A DNA stretch of 64,000 nucleotides from Brachypodium distachyon (lineage: Eukaryota > Streptophyta > Magnoliopsida > Poales > Poaceae), in assembly GCF_000005505.3 (NCBI RefSeq), contig NC_016133.3, positions 50,743,237-50,807,236 on the forward strand, read 5' to 3'. A model generated the notes under the pieces. It worked only from the letters and a program-made list of their open reading frames with translations. It was not told where the DNA came from and searched no databases. Position 1 is the stretch's first letter. Each line of letters begins with the position of its first letter. Both the position numbers and the translations under genes were made by a program. Shown in pieces: positions 40,301 through 48,047 of this stretch.

Positions 40301-43300
40301 TTGCTCATGACAGTAGATTCTCTAATAGATGTAACTTTCATCTCCCATCTGGACATATCTAATGCACTCAAAAGTTGCCTAGAAGCCTCAGCATCAGTAT
40401 AAGTAACACCTAATGCACGTAAGTTGCTGAGAATTTTATTAAAGCGTGCAAAGAATTCATCCAAAGATTCACCTGTATTCCGTATCCTCTATGGGGTGGC
40501 AACAGTAGGCAGCTCGCCGATCCTTGCCACTACGTTGGTGAGTGTCGAGGGACCGCCTACGACGGTTTCGAGCGCCTCAGTTCCTTTCGGAACGGCCGGT
40601 AGCGGAGGGGCGACTGCGACTTCCGTCGTGGCGACCATGCTTGCGGCGGCGTCCGGATTGGTGAGGTTTCCTTCTTCCTCGGGAGCCCCCGAGGCACTTG
40701 CTTTCTTTGTTTTCAACCGTGTAGACTTCGCGGTAAGTTGGTTACCCGATGAAGTAGGCTTCACCGGGGCCATTAAATCTTCAATTGCGGCGAGGATTCC
40801 CCACGGTCGACGCCACTGTTGTTGTTCCCGACATCAATTAGAGTAAGGGGTGCCAAAGCTCGATGGCACAACTACGAGTATAAAAGTAGGGCATGTACGC
40901 CGGCCTTATAGCGAAGGTCGTTGTACACTTGGACAAGTTGACACGTCGATATTTTTTGAATAGGTTCAGTCGACCCTGCGGGTGCGACTTAGTCCTATGT
41001 TAGGAGAGGCTTCGAGGGGGTCATTAGCCAAAGGGTTCGGGTCGATCGAAGCTCCCCGAAACACTTAGCGAGAGGTCGAAAGGGGCCGCCTCGTACTTGG
41101 GCCGAACGAGGTTCCCAAGTAGCGAGGTTGAGATACCCTTAGGACTCTAACCCGACTCCCTCTCCTTCGGACTCAGGCCGAACGAGGCTTCCTGAGATCC
41201 CAAAACTAGAGCTCCTCTCAAAGAGGCTCTTTAGCCCTCTCCCCTTGAATTTATTCAAGTGAGAGTGAATGATACATGCCCCTATGGGGGGTATTTATAG
41301 CCTAGGGGTCCATGACAAAAGACGATGCCCACCCTTAAGGGAGACAGAAAAGTGGGGGCAAAATGGTAAAAGTAGCTCCTTTGGTCCATAGCCTTTGGGT
41401 GCACCATGTGAGGAAAGTAGGGCTTGGTCCATGGTCCACCATGGACTAGGGCCCCCTCCTCTCACCTTTCTTGCCCCCCTACTCTAGCTCATTTGACCAT
41501 TTGACCATGGCATGAGAGGCTTGACTCGTTGACTAGTCTTTCTTTGCCACATAAGATTGACCGCGCCACGTAGGTGTCTTGACTCGTGCTTACGGAATGT
41601 TGACTTAGTCGTCACCACATAGGATTTACGGCCCGGCCCATATAAGGGTTTTATTTTACTACAACAACATCCATCATTAACAATTACAAAAAGAACTAAA
41701 ATACCCAACATGTTGTATCAAGCAAAATGGCCAACACAAAAGGAAGCAATTGTATGAAATTGATATAAACCTAGTGGAAATAGGGGATACAAATCTGAGC
41801 TTTCGAATCAAATGATTAGGTCAAACTACTCTATGCTAAAATTTGCTCAGCATACTCTGAACTTGGAATTTGTTAACTTCAATGGTCACCATAGAAGGAT
41901 TGAAATACTATGCAGTATTGTCTTACATTCTGAACCCCAATCAGGGGTCTTAAACATGTCCAAAACTAGTTCCTAGAGTGTCAGTGGTTAAGATTTTGCT
42001 TGATCTCTACCAGGCTGGCAGTATCACGCTGGGAACTGCCCCGAGACCCATGGGCTAACCCATCTGAATCCTAAGCCAGTCAGATATTCGATAGGTTTCT
42101 GGAAAAAATTATCAAGTCACAACTCACAAGTTCCCGAAGCTTGACAAATGAAGTATTTGTCAAGGACCAGAGTCAATATGATTTAGCAATGACATGGTAT
42201 TTATTGGTGGAATCTCAGCTCTGACAGGCAAAATCTACCATTTGCTGGGAAATACAGGAACTCATTATCTCCAGGGATAAATGATGTTGATTATAACCAA
42301 AATCACTGGATGATGCAAGTATATCTACTTAAATAATAATGATGCAAGCATATCTACTTAAATAATAATGTATAAAAAATGACTTGCATGTTTTATCTGA
42401 TGCAGTATCAATATAAGTATATAGCCATCTAGCATGTAATAGGTAATACATGTCAAGTACATTTCCCTTGATCACCTTGTCACTTCCAATCCGATCAGAA
42501 ATAGTCGGTTCACTTGCATTCTGCAATTTTTCCACATTGCTCAAATGTTTAACTTCAGTCTCCCCGTGACGATCCACAGAATCTTCTTTAGCCTCTATTT
42601 CCAAAGATATGGAAACTTCAATCTGCATATCATGCTAATTTTGAGAAAAATGCCTAAAAGATCTTATCCACATACTCCCTCCATCCCATATTAAGTGACT
42701 TTCTATTACATGTATCTAGACGTATTTTAGTATATAAATACATTCATGTTTAGACAAATTTGAGTCACTTAATATGGGACGGAGGGAGTACAAAATAGCG
42801 ATCTTGGAGGATAATTAGAGTGCATAGTATTCGAACCTTCATGCTGTCAATTACTGAAACATTTGCATCTGCAGTGTACAAAACTTGATTGGCAACTTCA
42901 GTTTCTCCATTGTTCAAATGTAACTTGTTTACTTCAGCTTCCCCTTGACAATTTCCATAATCTGCATTAGTCACCATTTCAATAGATGCAGAAGCTTCAG
43001 TCTGCATATGCACGATAAATTTTGAGAAAAATGGCAACAAAATCTTGACTCAATACAAAATAATGATGTTGAAGAATATTTGGAGCGTGTAGCATTAGAA
43101 CCTTCATGCTGTCAATTTATGCTTGTTATGATATCATTGAGTCATTTTGCATCTGGAGTGTACAAAACTTGCTTGACAACTTTAGTTTTTCCATTGTAAT
43201 CAGCACAGTCTTGTGATTCTAGAGATCTTCCTGGTTCAGTCTGCAGAACATCATAATATTAGGCATATAAAAATAAACCCAAGACACTCTTGGGATCATG

Positions 43301-44302
43301 TTTCCAGTTGAAATGTTATACTGACCTAAAAAGGAAATGCTAATCTGAAATAAAACACTCAAGGGTATAGTTTTGAAATAAAGGAAAAATAGGAAATGGA
43401 CATTTTCCATGATTATAGTGCCAGTGGCGGGATCTTTCTGGGAGAGAAGCGTGCCATCTGGATCCTGTTTTCCATTGAATCTTTGAGGGTTAAATGAATT
43501 GTTTCCACTGTCCTCCTTGGGCATTGATTGCTCAGCACACTCAGTTGTCTCGTAAAGTTGGGCTGCCTTAGAATGAGCTAACAGCAACTTTGTCTGATTA
43601 TACATCATTTTGTGAAGTACATCCCTCACTGTGTAGTGAGACCCGCCAGCATGTTGACGAACATTTTTTATTGTCAGAAATTTTCCATCATTTGATGCCT
43701 GATAACTGCACTAAAAAGAAGCACCCGGTATAAGACTTGTGAGCACCAACTGAATGAGATCCTACCGGAAGCTATTCCGTAGCAGCTAAGTGCAATTGCC
43801 ACCTTTATTCAGACTTTTTATACACATTAGGCATGAGTCCTTCTACATTTGTCCTATTGGTTTCTACCTTTCAAATCCGACACCTGAAGCAGAACAAAAC
43901 TGGCAAGCCTTGATGCAAAACCAAGCCAAATCAACGCAAAATAAGAAGATAATACTAATCGTGGATGCATGTGAGCTAAGGACACCTACCACTCAACATA
44001 TTTCTCTATCTTACTCCTCCTTTCATCCTTTGACATCCTCTTCGGGCCCTTGGTGGCTCTTGAGCCGACAGCCGAGCCTCGTGTGCCTTCCCTCGCCATG
44101 TCCGGTAGCACGGCCTTGTGACCGCACAAGAGACGCCCGCAATCACTGAAGACAAAGGGGATAACGGAACCAAACATCAGCTCGAACACAGTAATGTGCC
44201 GCCAAATGAGGCGCACTAACCCAAGTATGCGCCCCATTTAGAACCCGCTTGGTTACCCCTTCTGGAGGCGGCGGAGGAGTAGAGGCGCGCGAAGGCCTGC
44301 AT
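28378..44302 (-). CDS. Putative DNA-binding/organellar protein, TE-split intron
   Basis: Exons I can support in transcript order: 44302-44257 (start [15 protein letters not shown], arginine/serine-rich like a mitochondrial presequence), 44056-43990, 43705 to about 43410, a decayed copy at 43240-43117, 43008-42841, 42626 to about 42473, and a last exon 28483-28378 ending [16 protein letters not shown]. The core around [14 protein letters not shown] and [18 protein letters not shown] resembles plant proteins annotated as DNA binding (Arabidopsis AT3G52170 type; from memory). An alternative start is ATG 44237 with the same frame and no first intron. The phase entering the last exon does not match exon 42626, so an exon may be missing or the gene may be damaged. 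The last intron contains the 13-kb Gypsy element. A solo LTR lies 83 bp upstream of the start. The function is tentative. Confidence 0.5.
28526..29375 (-). repeat. 3' LTR of the Gypsy element
   Basis: 850 bp, TG...CA ends, aligned end to end with 40817-41666. A TATA box (TATAAATA, minus strand, 29009-29002) marks the promoter. No clean polypurine tract is visible just inside it (29376-29400 gives only a short AAGGAG on the minus strand). Confidence 0.95.
29376..30227. repeat. Degenerate short repeats inside Gypsy element
   Basis: At about 29560-29690 a roughly 30-bp unit recurs with variation (GGGACCCTAGGGGCC, CGAGGGACCATTTTGC, GGGACCCTGAGGGTC). The rest is GC-rich and non-coding, upstream of the antisense gene promoter. 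Confidence 0.45.
30228..30235 (+). promoter_or_regulatory. TATA box of the antisense gene
   Basis: TATAAAAT in the context GAGGCCTATAAAATGG, on the strand opposite to gag-pol and 848 bp upstream of the antisense ATG. A 5'UTR intron can be placed from GTGAGG at 30539 to TTTGCGTAG at 31070. Transcription would start near 30260. Inferred from signals only. Confidence 0.5.
30640..30760. repeat. GC-rich degenerate tandem repeat
   Basis: Repeated GGCAGGGCGCGTGCGGC-like units about 25-45 bp apart within the predicted 5'UTR intron of the antisense gene. It explains the overlapping arginine/glycine-rich open frames here, which are not genes. Confidence 0.55.
31076..33490 (+). pseudogene. Antisense ORF, putative gypsy-type transposon protein
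   Basis: Three exons, 31076-32003, 32090-32734 and 32808-33490, join through two GT-AG introns to exactly 752 codons. One in-frame TGA at 32425-32427 is the only break. Residues about 40-210 match the plant family called putative gypsy type transposon (PF04195 from memory), with blocks such as [20 protein letters not shown] and [18 protein letters not shown] basic, serine/proline-rich stretch follows, then a long coiled coil in exon 3 ([22 protein letters not shown] heptads from about residue 530). The gene is convergent with pol, whose stop is at 34645. Its function in the element is unknown. It is far better preserved than gag-pol. Confidence 0.8.
33640..33820. repeat. 60-bp tandem repeat, three copies
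   Basis: GTAGTCGACATTATCG starts a unit at 33645, 33705 and 33765, giving an exact period of 60 bp. Units differ by only a few bases. The array lies between the antisense gene stop and the pol stop. Because 60 is divisible by three, an open frame runs through it (33621-33884), which is not a gene. Confidence 0.9.
34645..35760 (-). pseudogene. Gypsy integrase, frameshifted
   Basis: The zinc-binding region ([20 protein letters not shown], then CEACQKMAK) and the first catalytic aspartate (RWGMDLLG) are read in one frame down to about 35390. Core residues after it ([10 protein letters not shown], then NGACERANG with the catalytic glutamate) are in another frame. The shift lies at a T-rich run near 35375-35385. 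The C-terminal part continues to a stop at 34645, with at least one more in-frame stop. It would insert the element's cDNA into host chromatin; this copy is inactive. Confidence 0.85.
35935..36786 (-). pseudogene. Tandem RNase H domains of the Gypsy pol
   Basis: The first domain is the standard Gypsy RNase H ([16 protein letters not shown], then [13 protein letters not shown]). About 90 residues later a second one begins: [35 protein letters not shown] and [13 protein letters not shown] supply the D, E and D catalytic positions. Two RNase H domains in series are diagnostic of the Tat lineage. It is separated from the reverse transcriptase only by an in-frame TAG (36787-36789). The frame is lost after about 36050, before the integrase. 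Confidence 0.87.
36787..37835 (-). pseudogene. Gypsy reverse transcriptase, multiply broken
   Basis: Family blocks are present: [23 protein letters not shown], [26 protein letters not shown] and the active-site YVDD in [11 protein letters not shown]. They are not in one frame. An extra A in an A run near 37340-37350 shifts the frame, a TGA at 37514-37516 replaces a conserved tryptophan position, a TAA occurs at 37612-37614, and there is another frameshift near 37630. The enzyme would copy element RNA to DNA; it cannot be made from this copy. Confidence 0.9.
37836..39143 (-). pseudogene. Gypsy gag C terminus and aspartic protease
   Basis: An open frame of 435 codons. The gag part ends with a zinc-knuckle-like [14 protein letters not shown]. 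The protease follows with [13 protein letters not shown] as active-site block and [12 protein letters not shown] as the downstream hydrophobic-GR block. The terminal TAA at 37836 lies between SQ and DATRTV in the same frame as the next segment, so it is a single-base stop rather than a natural end. Confidence 0.87.
39144..39837 (-). pseudogene. Gypsy gag central part, frames broken
   Basis: Typical retrotransposon gag text is spread over frames: a block around [18 protein letters not shown] near 39500-39470, then [17 protein letters not shown] near 39370, and a later portion rich in [10 protein letters not shown] near 39200. At least one stop and two frame changes occur, so no product is possible. 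Confidence 0.7.
39838..40488 (-). pseudogene. Copia gag-RT segment inside Gypsy gag
   Basis: An open frame of about 208 codons. The first two thirds are a Ty1/Copia gag ([48 protein letters not shown]). It passes without a break into the Copia reverse transcriptase N terminus ([58 protein letters not shown]), near 40065. Copia nucleocapsid, protease and integrase are missing between them. The segment is in the same frame as the Gypsy gag N terminus just upstream, separated by one TAG (40489-40491). At 39860 it returns to Gypsy-like sequence. Confidence 0.82.
40489..40773 (-). pseudogene. Gypsy gag N terminus
   Basis: Starts [12 protein letters not shown] 44 bases inside the 5' LTR, which is the expected position for gag. 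It is serine/threonine/alanine rich without a fold that I recognise, and it stops after 94 residues at TAG, immediately before the Copia segment. Confidence 0.65.
40799..40815 (-). other. Primer binding site of the Gypsy element
   Basis: TGGCGTCGACCGTGGGG one base inside the 5' LTR on the minus strand. The TGG start fits a tRNA 3' CCA. The matching tRNA was not identified with certainty; an arginine tRNA is possible. Confidence 0.55.
40817..41666 (-). repeat. 5' LTR of the Gypsy element
   Basis: 850 bp with TG...CA ends. TATAAATA on the minus strand at 41299-41292 is the likely promoter for gag-pol. Compared with the 3' LTR it shows mostly transitions plus two 1-bp indels. Confidence 0.95.
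42675..42788. mobile_element. Stowaway MITE, nearly intact
   Basis: 114 bp between TA dinucleotides. The left terminal 26 bp begin CTCCCTCCATCCCATATT, and the right end is its inverted copy with one mismatch (G for A at position 9). Inner sequence is AT-rich. It lies in the intron between two paralogous exons of the 28.4-44.3 kb gene. Confidence 0.9.
42835..43245 (-). repeat. Tandemly duplicated exon with flanking intron
   Basis: The exon at 43008-42841 and the segment at 43240-43085 share ACTGAA at the acceptor, CAAGTTTTGTACACT, CCAGATGCAAA or GCAGATGCAAA, and TTGACAGCATGAAG before a GTTC donor. The exon at 42626-42473 is a weaker third relative (GGGGAGACTGAAGTTAA). Exon ends are in phase 0, so loss or gain keeps the frame. 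The 43240 copy has a TGA. Confidence 0.65.
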
Positions 44303-44384
44303 CGGGGAGGGCAGTGGCAAATTGGGGAGGAGGGTGGCCTTAGGGTTTCATGGCGACTGGAGTCGACGACGGGAGCAAGGTTTT

Positions 44385-45730
44385 TGTGAGATCGAGATAG
44401 GCAATCAGAGGGGGGGGTGAATGATTGCGCGGAAGCAAATTAAAACTTTTCCCGAAAGTTCAAACCCTAAATCACCTTTCTGTCCGTGATAGTAAAAGAG
44501 ACGTAACTTTTGATTGGATGAACCAAAAAATACGTATGAGTATGGAAAAGAAAGGTATTAAAATTATCTAACCAACGCAACAAGAATCAGCTCAATCGGA
44601 CTTACCAATCAAAAGATATGATCAAAATAGTAACAGCTGACAGAAAGTGACGAGAATTAATCTAAAACCAATTTCGAGAAATAACAAGAAAGATGAATTA
44701 ATTGCAATCTTCTCTTGATCTCGTGATAAATCTGCAGCAAAGTATTATGAACTTGTGATAAACCTGCACCAAAGTATTAGAAAGATCTAGCACGAAGATT
44801 TCACGAAGATCCGAGAAGAACAGAGATGACACCGCCAACGAATCTCTTTATTGCAATGATGTCGATCGATTACAAAAGATGCAACCATGCATCCAAGAAC
44901 TCTCCAAGAATTGATCTAGATCCAAAGCTTTGAGTTCCCTCGCGTCCTTGCTAAAACCCTAGCTAGGATGCCCTTTATTTATAAGGGAAAATTCGCAACC
45001 CTAAACCGAATCCGAATCCAACACGGACTCCTCTGTGCCGGTCAGTATTTTGCCCGTGGGGCCCGCATACGACCTCGGATTGAGATGACTCCAAAAGCAA
45101 AGTTGTTCGCCTCGACGACGCGTACAACTTTCATGTGGATCACTTTTCCATCCGACGCCATCTTGATGACGCTACTGTTTAATCTTTAAACAGCTCTCAT
45201 CCAGCCACGGCTGGACCTACATATCTTCACCTCGATGTCACTTCATGCCATCAACTCTTCTTGTGATGTCTTCAAAACTCGACCATCACGTATCGAATAT
45301 CTCCAATACCGTACATCTCTGGTATAAACAACATACGACAAACCGGTGCCCTTCCGGATCATCGTAGCCTTCACTTCCATTGTTCCTTCGCACAAACGTC
45401 CTGCATGACCTTGATCCTCGACCTCAGCTTCTCCCAAGCTTCGTCCCTCGATCCCGTCATCGACCACGTTCCTCTAGCTCCGGCAACACCTGAAAGCAAA
45501 CACACAAATAACCAGTACGAGCACAAGTCCACGACTTGACTCAGGGTAAGTTCCACACAACTCACGTCATGTTTTCACATAAGAAACTAATGGATCAGCA
45601 CACCACTAGCAAAGCACTAAGTCCAAACAAGATACATGTCATCACTTAAATATCCATATTATCCAAAGTATCCACATCAATGTTTCATCTAAAACACTTG
45701 CCAATGTTACACATCACATATGATTTCACA
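44385..45730 (-). mobile_element. Solo LTR (1346 bp) with 5-bp target duplication
   Basis: Begins TGTGAGATCG and ends TGATTTCACA, so TGTGA/TCACA terminal inverted repeats are present. GTTTT flanks it on both sides (44380-44384 and 45731-45735). No internal region remains. A minus-strand TATAAATA (44983-44976) and a downstream AATAAAG indicate minus orientation. Class not determined; the GGCAATCAGAGGGGGGG-like start resembles Copia LTRs of grasses. It sits 83 bp upstream of the start codon of the minus-strand gene. Confidence 0.85.
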
Positions 45731-45735
45731 GTTTT

Positions 45736-48047
45736 AGCTTGACGGGGAAGGCAAAGAGGAAGGGGGGATGGCAGGGGTTAGAAGCACGGCCGCACGGGCC
45801 GGGCCAGGAGCCCAGGATCCCTTCCGCGTCTGAGCGGCAGATAGGCAGGTGTTGCCGCTGTAAGTACCAACATGGGCCGGCTGGAACTACTTCATGGCCC
45901 CAGCTGGTAGGCTGGCAACCTATTTTTGTCCGTGCACAATCTTACAGCTCGCTTGGCATACATCATTTGGGTTTAGAATTCAAACGAACTTGTTTGGTTG
46001 GCATGGAATTGGCCACATGAATTCAATTTCAAATTTCATGGAATTGTACTATAACTAGCCTCAATTCCTCTCCAAAAGCCCTCATTTCTCTAGAATTGTT
46101 TCTCACTCTACAAATCCATGTGGTAGACAAACATGATTTTTAAACAAAGAATTCAAATCAACCAAATGAAATCCTACTAAAAATTGAATTTCATTTCATT
46201 TCTACCAAATGAAATAAAACGATGGTTGCCAAACGGGTTGTTATTGTTACTTCCTAGTCATCGACGAGAACCTTGAATGTGAAAAAACCCTGGCCGTTGT
46301 CTTCAACGAAAATTTTGATCTTCGACAGTTCCGTTCGCCTCTGACCGTCGATTTGGCGTTGAGAGGTAGATGAACAACAGATTAACGTCTCGCATCTAGT
46401 TTTGTTACTTTCTTGGTTAGGTTTGTGTGATCTTGGCGGTGATGGCTTGGCGATGGTGTCGCCTAGAAAATCGGTATCATGTCTCCGTCCTCGTCCTGGT
46501 GTAGGTGTTGCGGTCTACCCCATGGAGTCAGCGATTTCTACGACTCCTTTTTTTTCATATTTTTGTATTTTCCACTGTCAATTCATTGACGGAGCAACGG
46601 CTTCACGGCTTGTCTTCCGAGGGGGGGGGGGTGCCCACAGCCATTGTGCATTCAACGATCTTAGGTTTCTATTATCTAAGTTGTACGACTCATGCGGCCT
46701 TTCAAAAGTTATGAGGTTAATATAACTTGTGCATGCATGGTATTCTGCAATTTTGTCACCTCGTAGAGAAACGTCATGATGAAAATGATGGATCTCGAGA
46801 TATGACCATGACGGAGCTTTTAGTTTTACTGAGTATGTTTGTTGTTTATGTTTGTTTCAGTTGTATAGATCTATTGTACGTTTTCCATTAATCAACAAAG
46901 CAAGATCATTGTTCTAGAAAACCCTATTGTTTTATGATTTATTCCTAAAGGTAGAAAATAAAGTTTATAAATGATTATTTGGAAAACATACACAAGATAA
47001 ATTAATCGGGCCAAAAAATGTTTATAATTTTTAAAATGTATCGATGTATTTTAAGATACATTACCGTGTATGTATTTCTAAGATGTTCATAAATTTCTAA
47101 ATAAATGTAGACAATGGAAAGAGCAATTATCCACTTGAGCCGGCCCTACATGAGCTCGCCGGCAGACCACAAAACAAACAACAAAACAGAGAGAGGAAAT
47201 GTAGCTAGCCACACTAAGATTGAGTTTGGCGCTGAGCTGGATTATGGTAGTCCAGTTTTTTCAACCAGTTTTCCCTATTTTTTTCACTTGCAGGTTAAGA
47301 GCTAATATGTTCTATTTTTATGTTTTTCACCAAATTATAAAATAAGTTTAGCGCAACACAGTTCGGCAACCGTAAACTGATCATAAGAAAAAGAAGAAGC
47401 AAGTAGCCACTCAGGCCGGCAAACAATCGATACATTAGATGAATTCATGTAATGTAAAGATGGCATTGTACAATAACATAGATATTTATAGCATGTGGTG
47501 CTTTTCACTTTGGTTTTAGAGAGATGCTTCAGTATCTGGGAACACAAAGTTGCACGTGTCTAAGCTAGGCGCATGCCACCAAGCCCTGCCTTTTTGGCCG
47601 ATTTTGAAACAAAATTGCCTCAAAAACTCTATTTTTAGCTCTCTTTTTTTGAAAATGTGTTAAAATCTCCTTATATTTTGAAATGATTTCAGAAAATGAT
47701 GTTAATTTAAAATATGCCTAAAAATGTCGAAACATACCCCAAATGTTTAGAAGTTTTTTTTTCCTGAACTGCCTTTGAATATTAGTATTGGAGGTGTTTT
47801 GTGCAAATGCCTCCAACAAAATGCATTTAAATCTATACCATGATGGCGACCATGACATGTCGACATGCCTACTTGCCTAGAGCTCAACGTAGCGGAGGAC
47901 GGTCCATATGTAAAGGACAACATTAGGAAGTGAGTCCGATAATCGATACAACATACATATGTAAATTGGATACTTCATCTGCACACAGAAAGCAAAAGAG
48001 GAAAAACTATTGCAATCTGTTGTCACTATCTTGGAATATTGGCACAA
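45736..48047. other. Intergenic with MITE-like repeats
   Basis: Imperfect inverted ends at 45948-45964 and 46221-46237 (CTCGCTTGGCATACATC against CCCGTTTGGCAACCATC) suggest a 290-bp hAT-like MITE. About 46250-46900 may be the 3' part of a LINE, without protein evidence. A homopolymer of 10 or more G lies near 46621. No gene is supported. Confidence 0.45.
47217..47380. mobile_element. Diverged Tourist-like MITE
   Basis: The right part AAATTATAAAATAAGTTTAG, CGCAACACAGTTCGGCAA matches the right part of the intact element at 61173-61332. The left end GAGTTTGGCGCTGAG is diverged. Boundaries are approximate. Confidence 0.5.

Larger units (their letters stand above)
28526..41666 (-). mobile_element. 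Ty3/Gypsy Tat-lineage LTR retrotransposon
   Basis: A 13,141-bp element bounded by two 850-bp LTRs, each starting TGTTG and ending ACAACA. The flanking 5 bp are ACATT (28521-28525) and ACATC (41667-41671), a target duplication with one mismatch. Gag-pol runs on the minus strand, so the right copy is the 5' LTR. The order in transcript sense is gag N terminus, inserted Copia segment, gag, protease, reverse transcriptase, RNase H, second RNase H and integrase, then an antisense gene before the 3' LTR. The double RNase H and antisense ORF place it in the Tat lineage. By eye I count roughly 50-55 LTR differences, about 94% identity. Pol is disabled by several stops and frameshifts. Internal repeats at 33640-33820 and GC-rich repeats at about 30640-30760 are also typical of this lineage. 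Confidence 0.93.
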
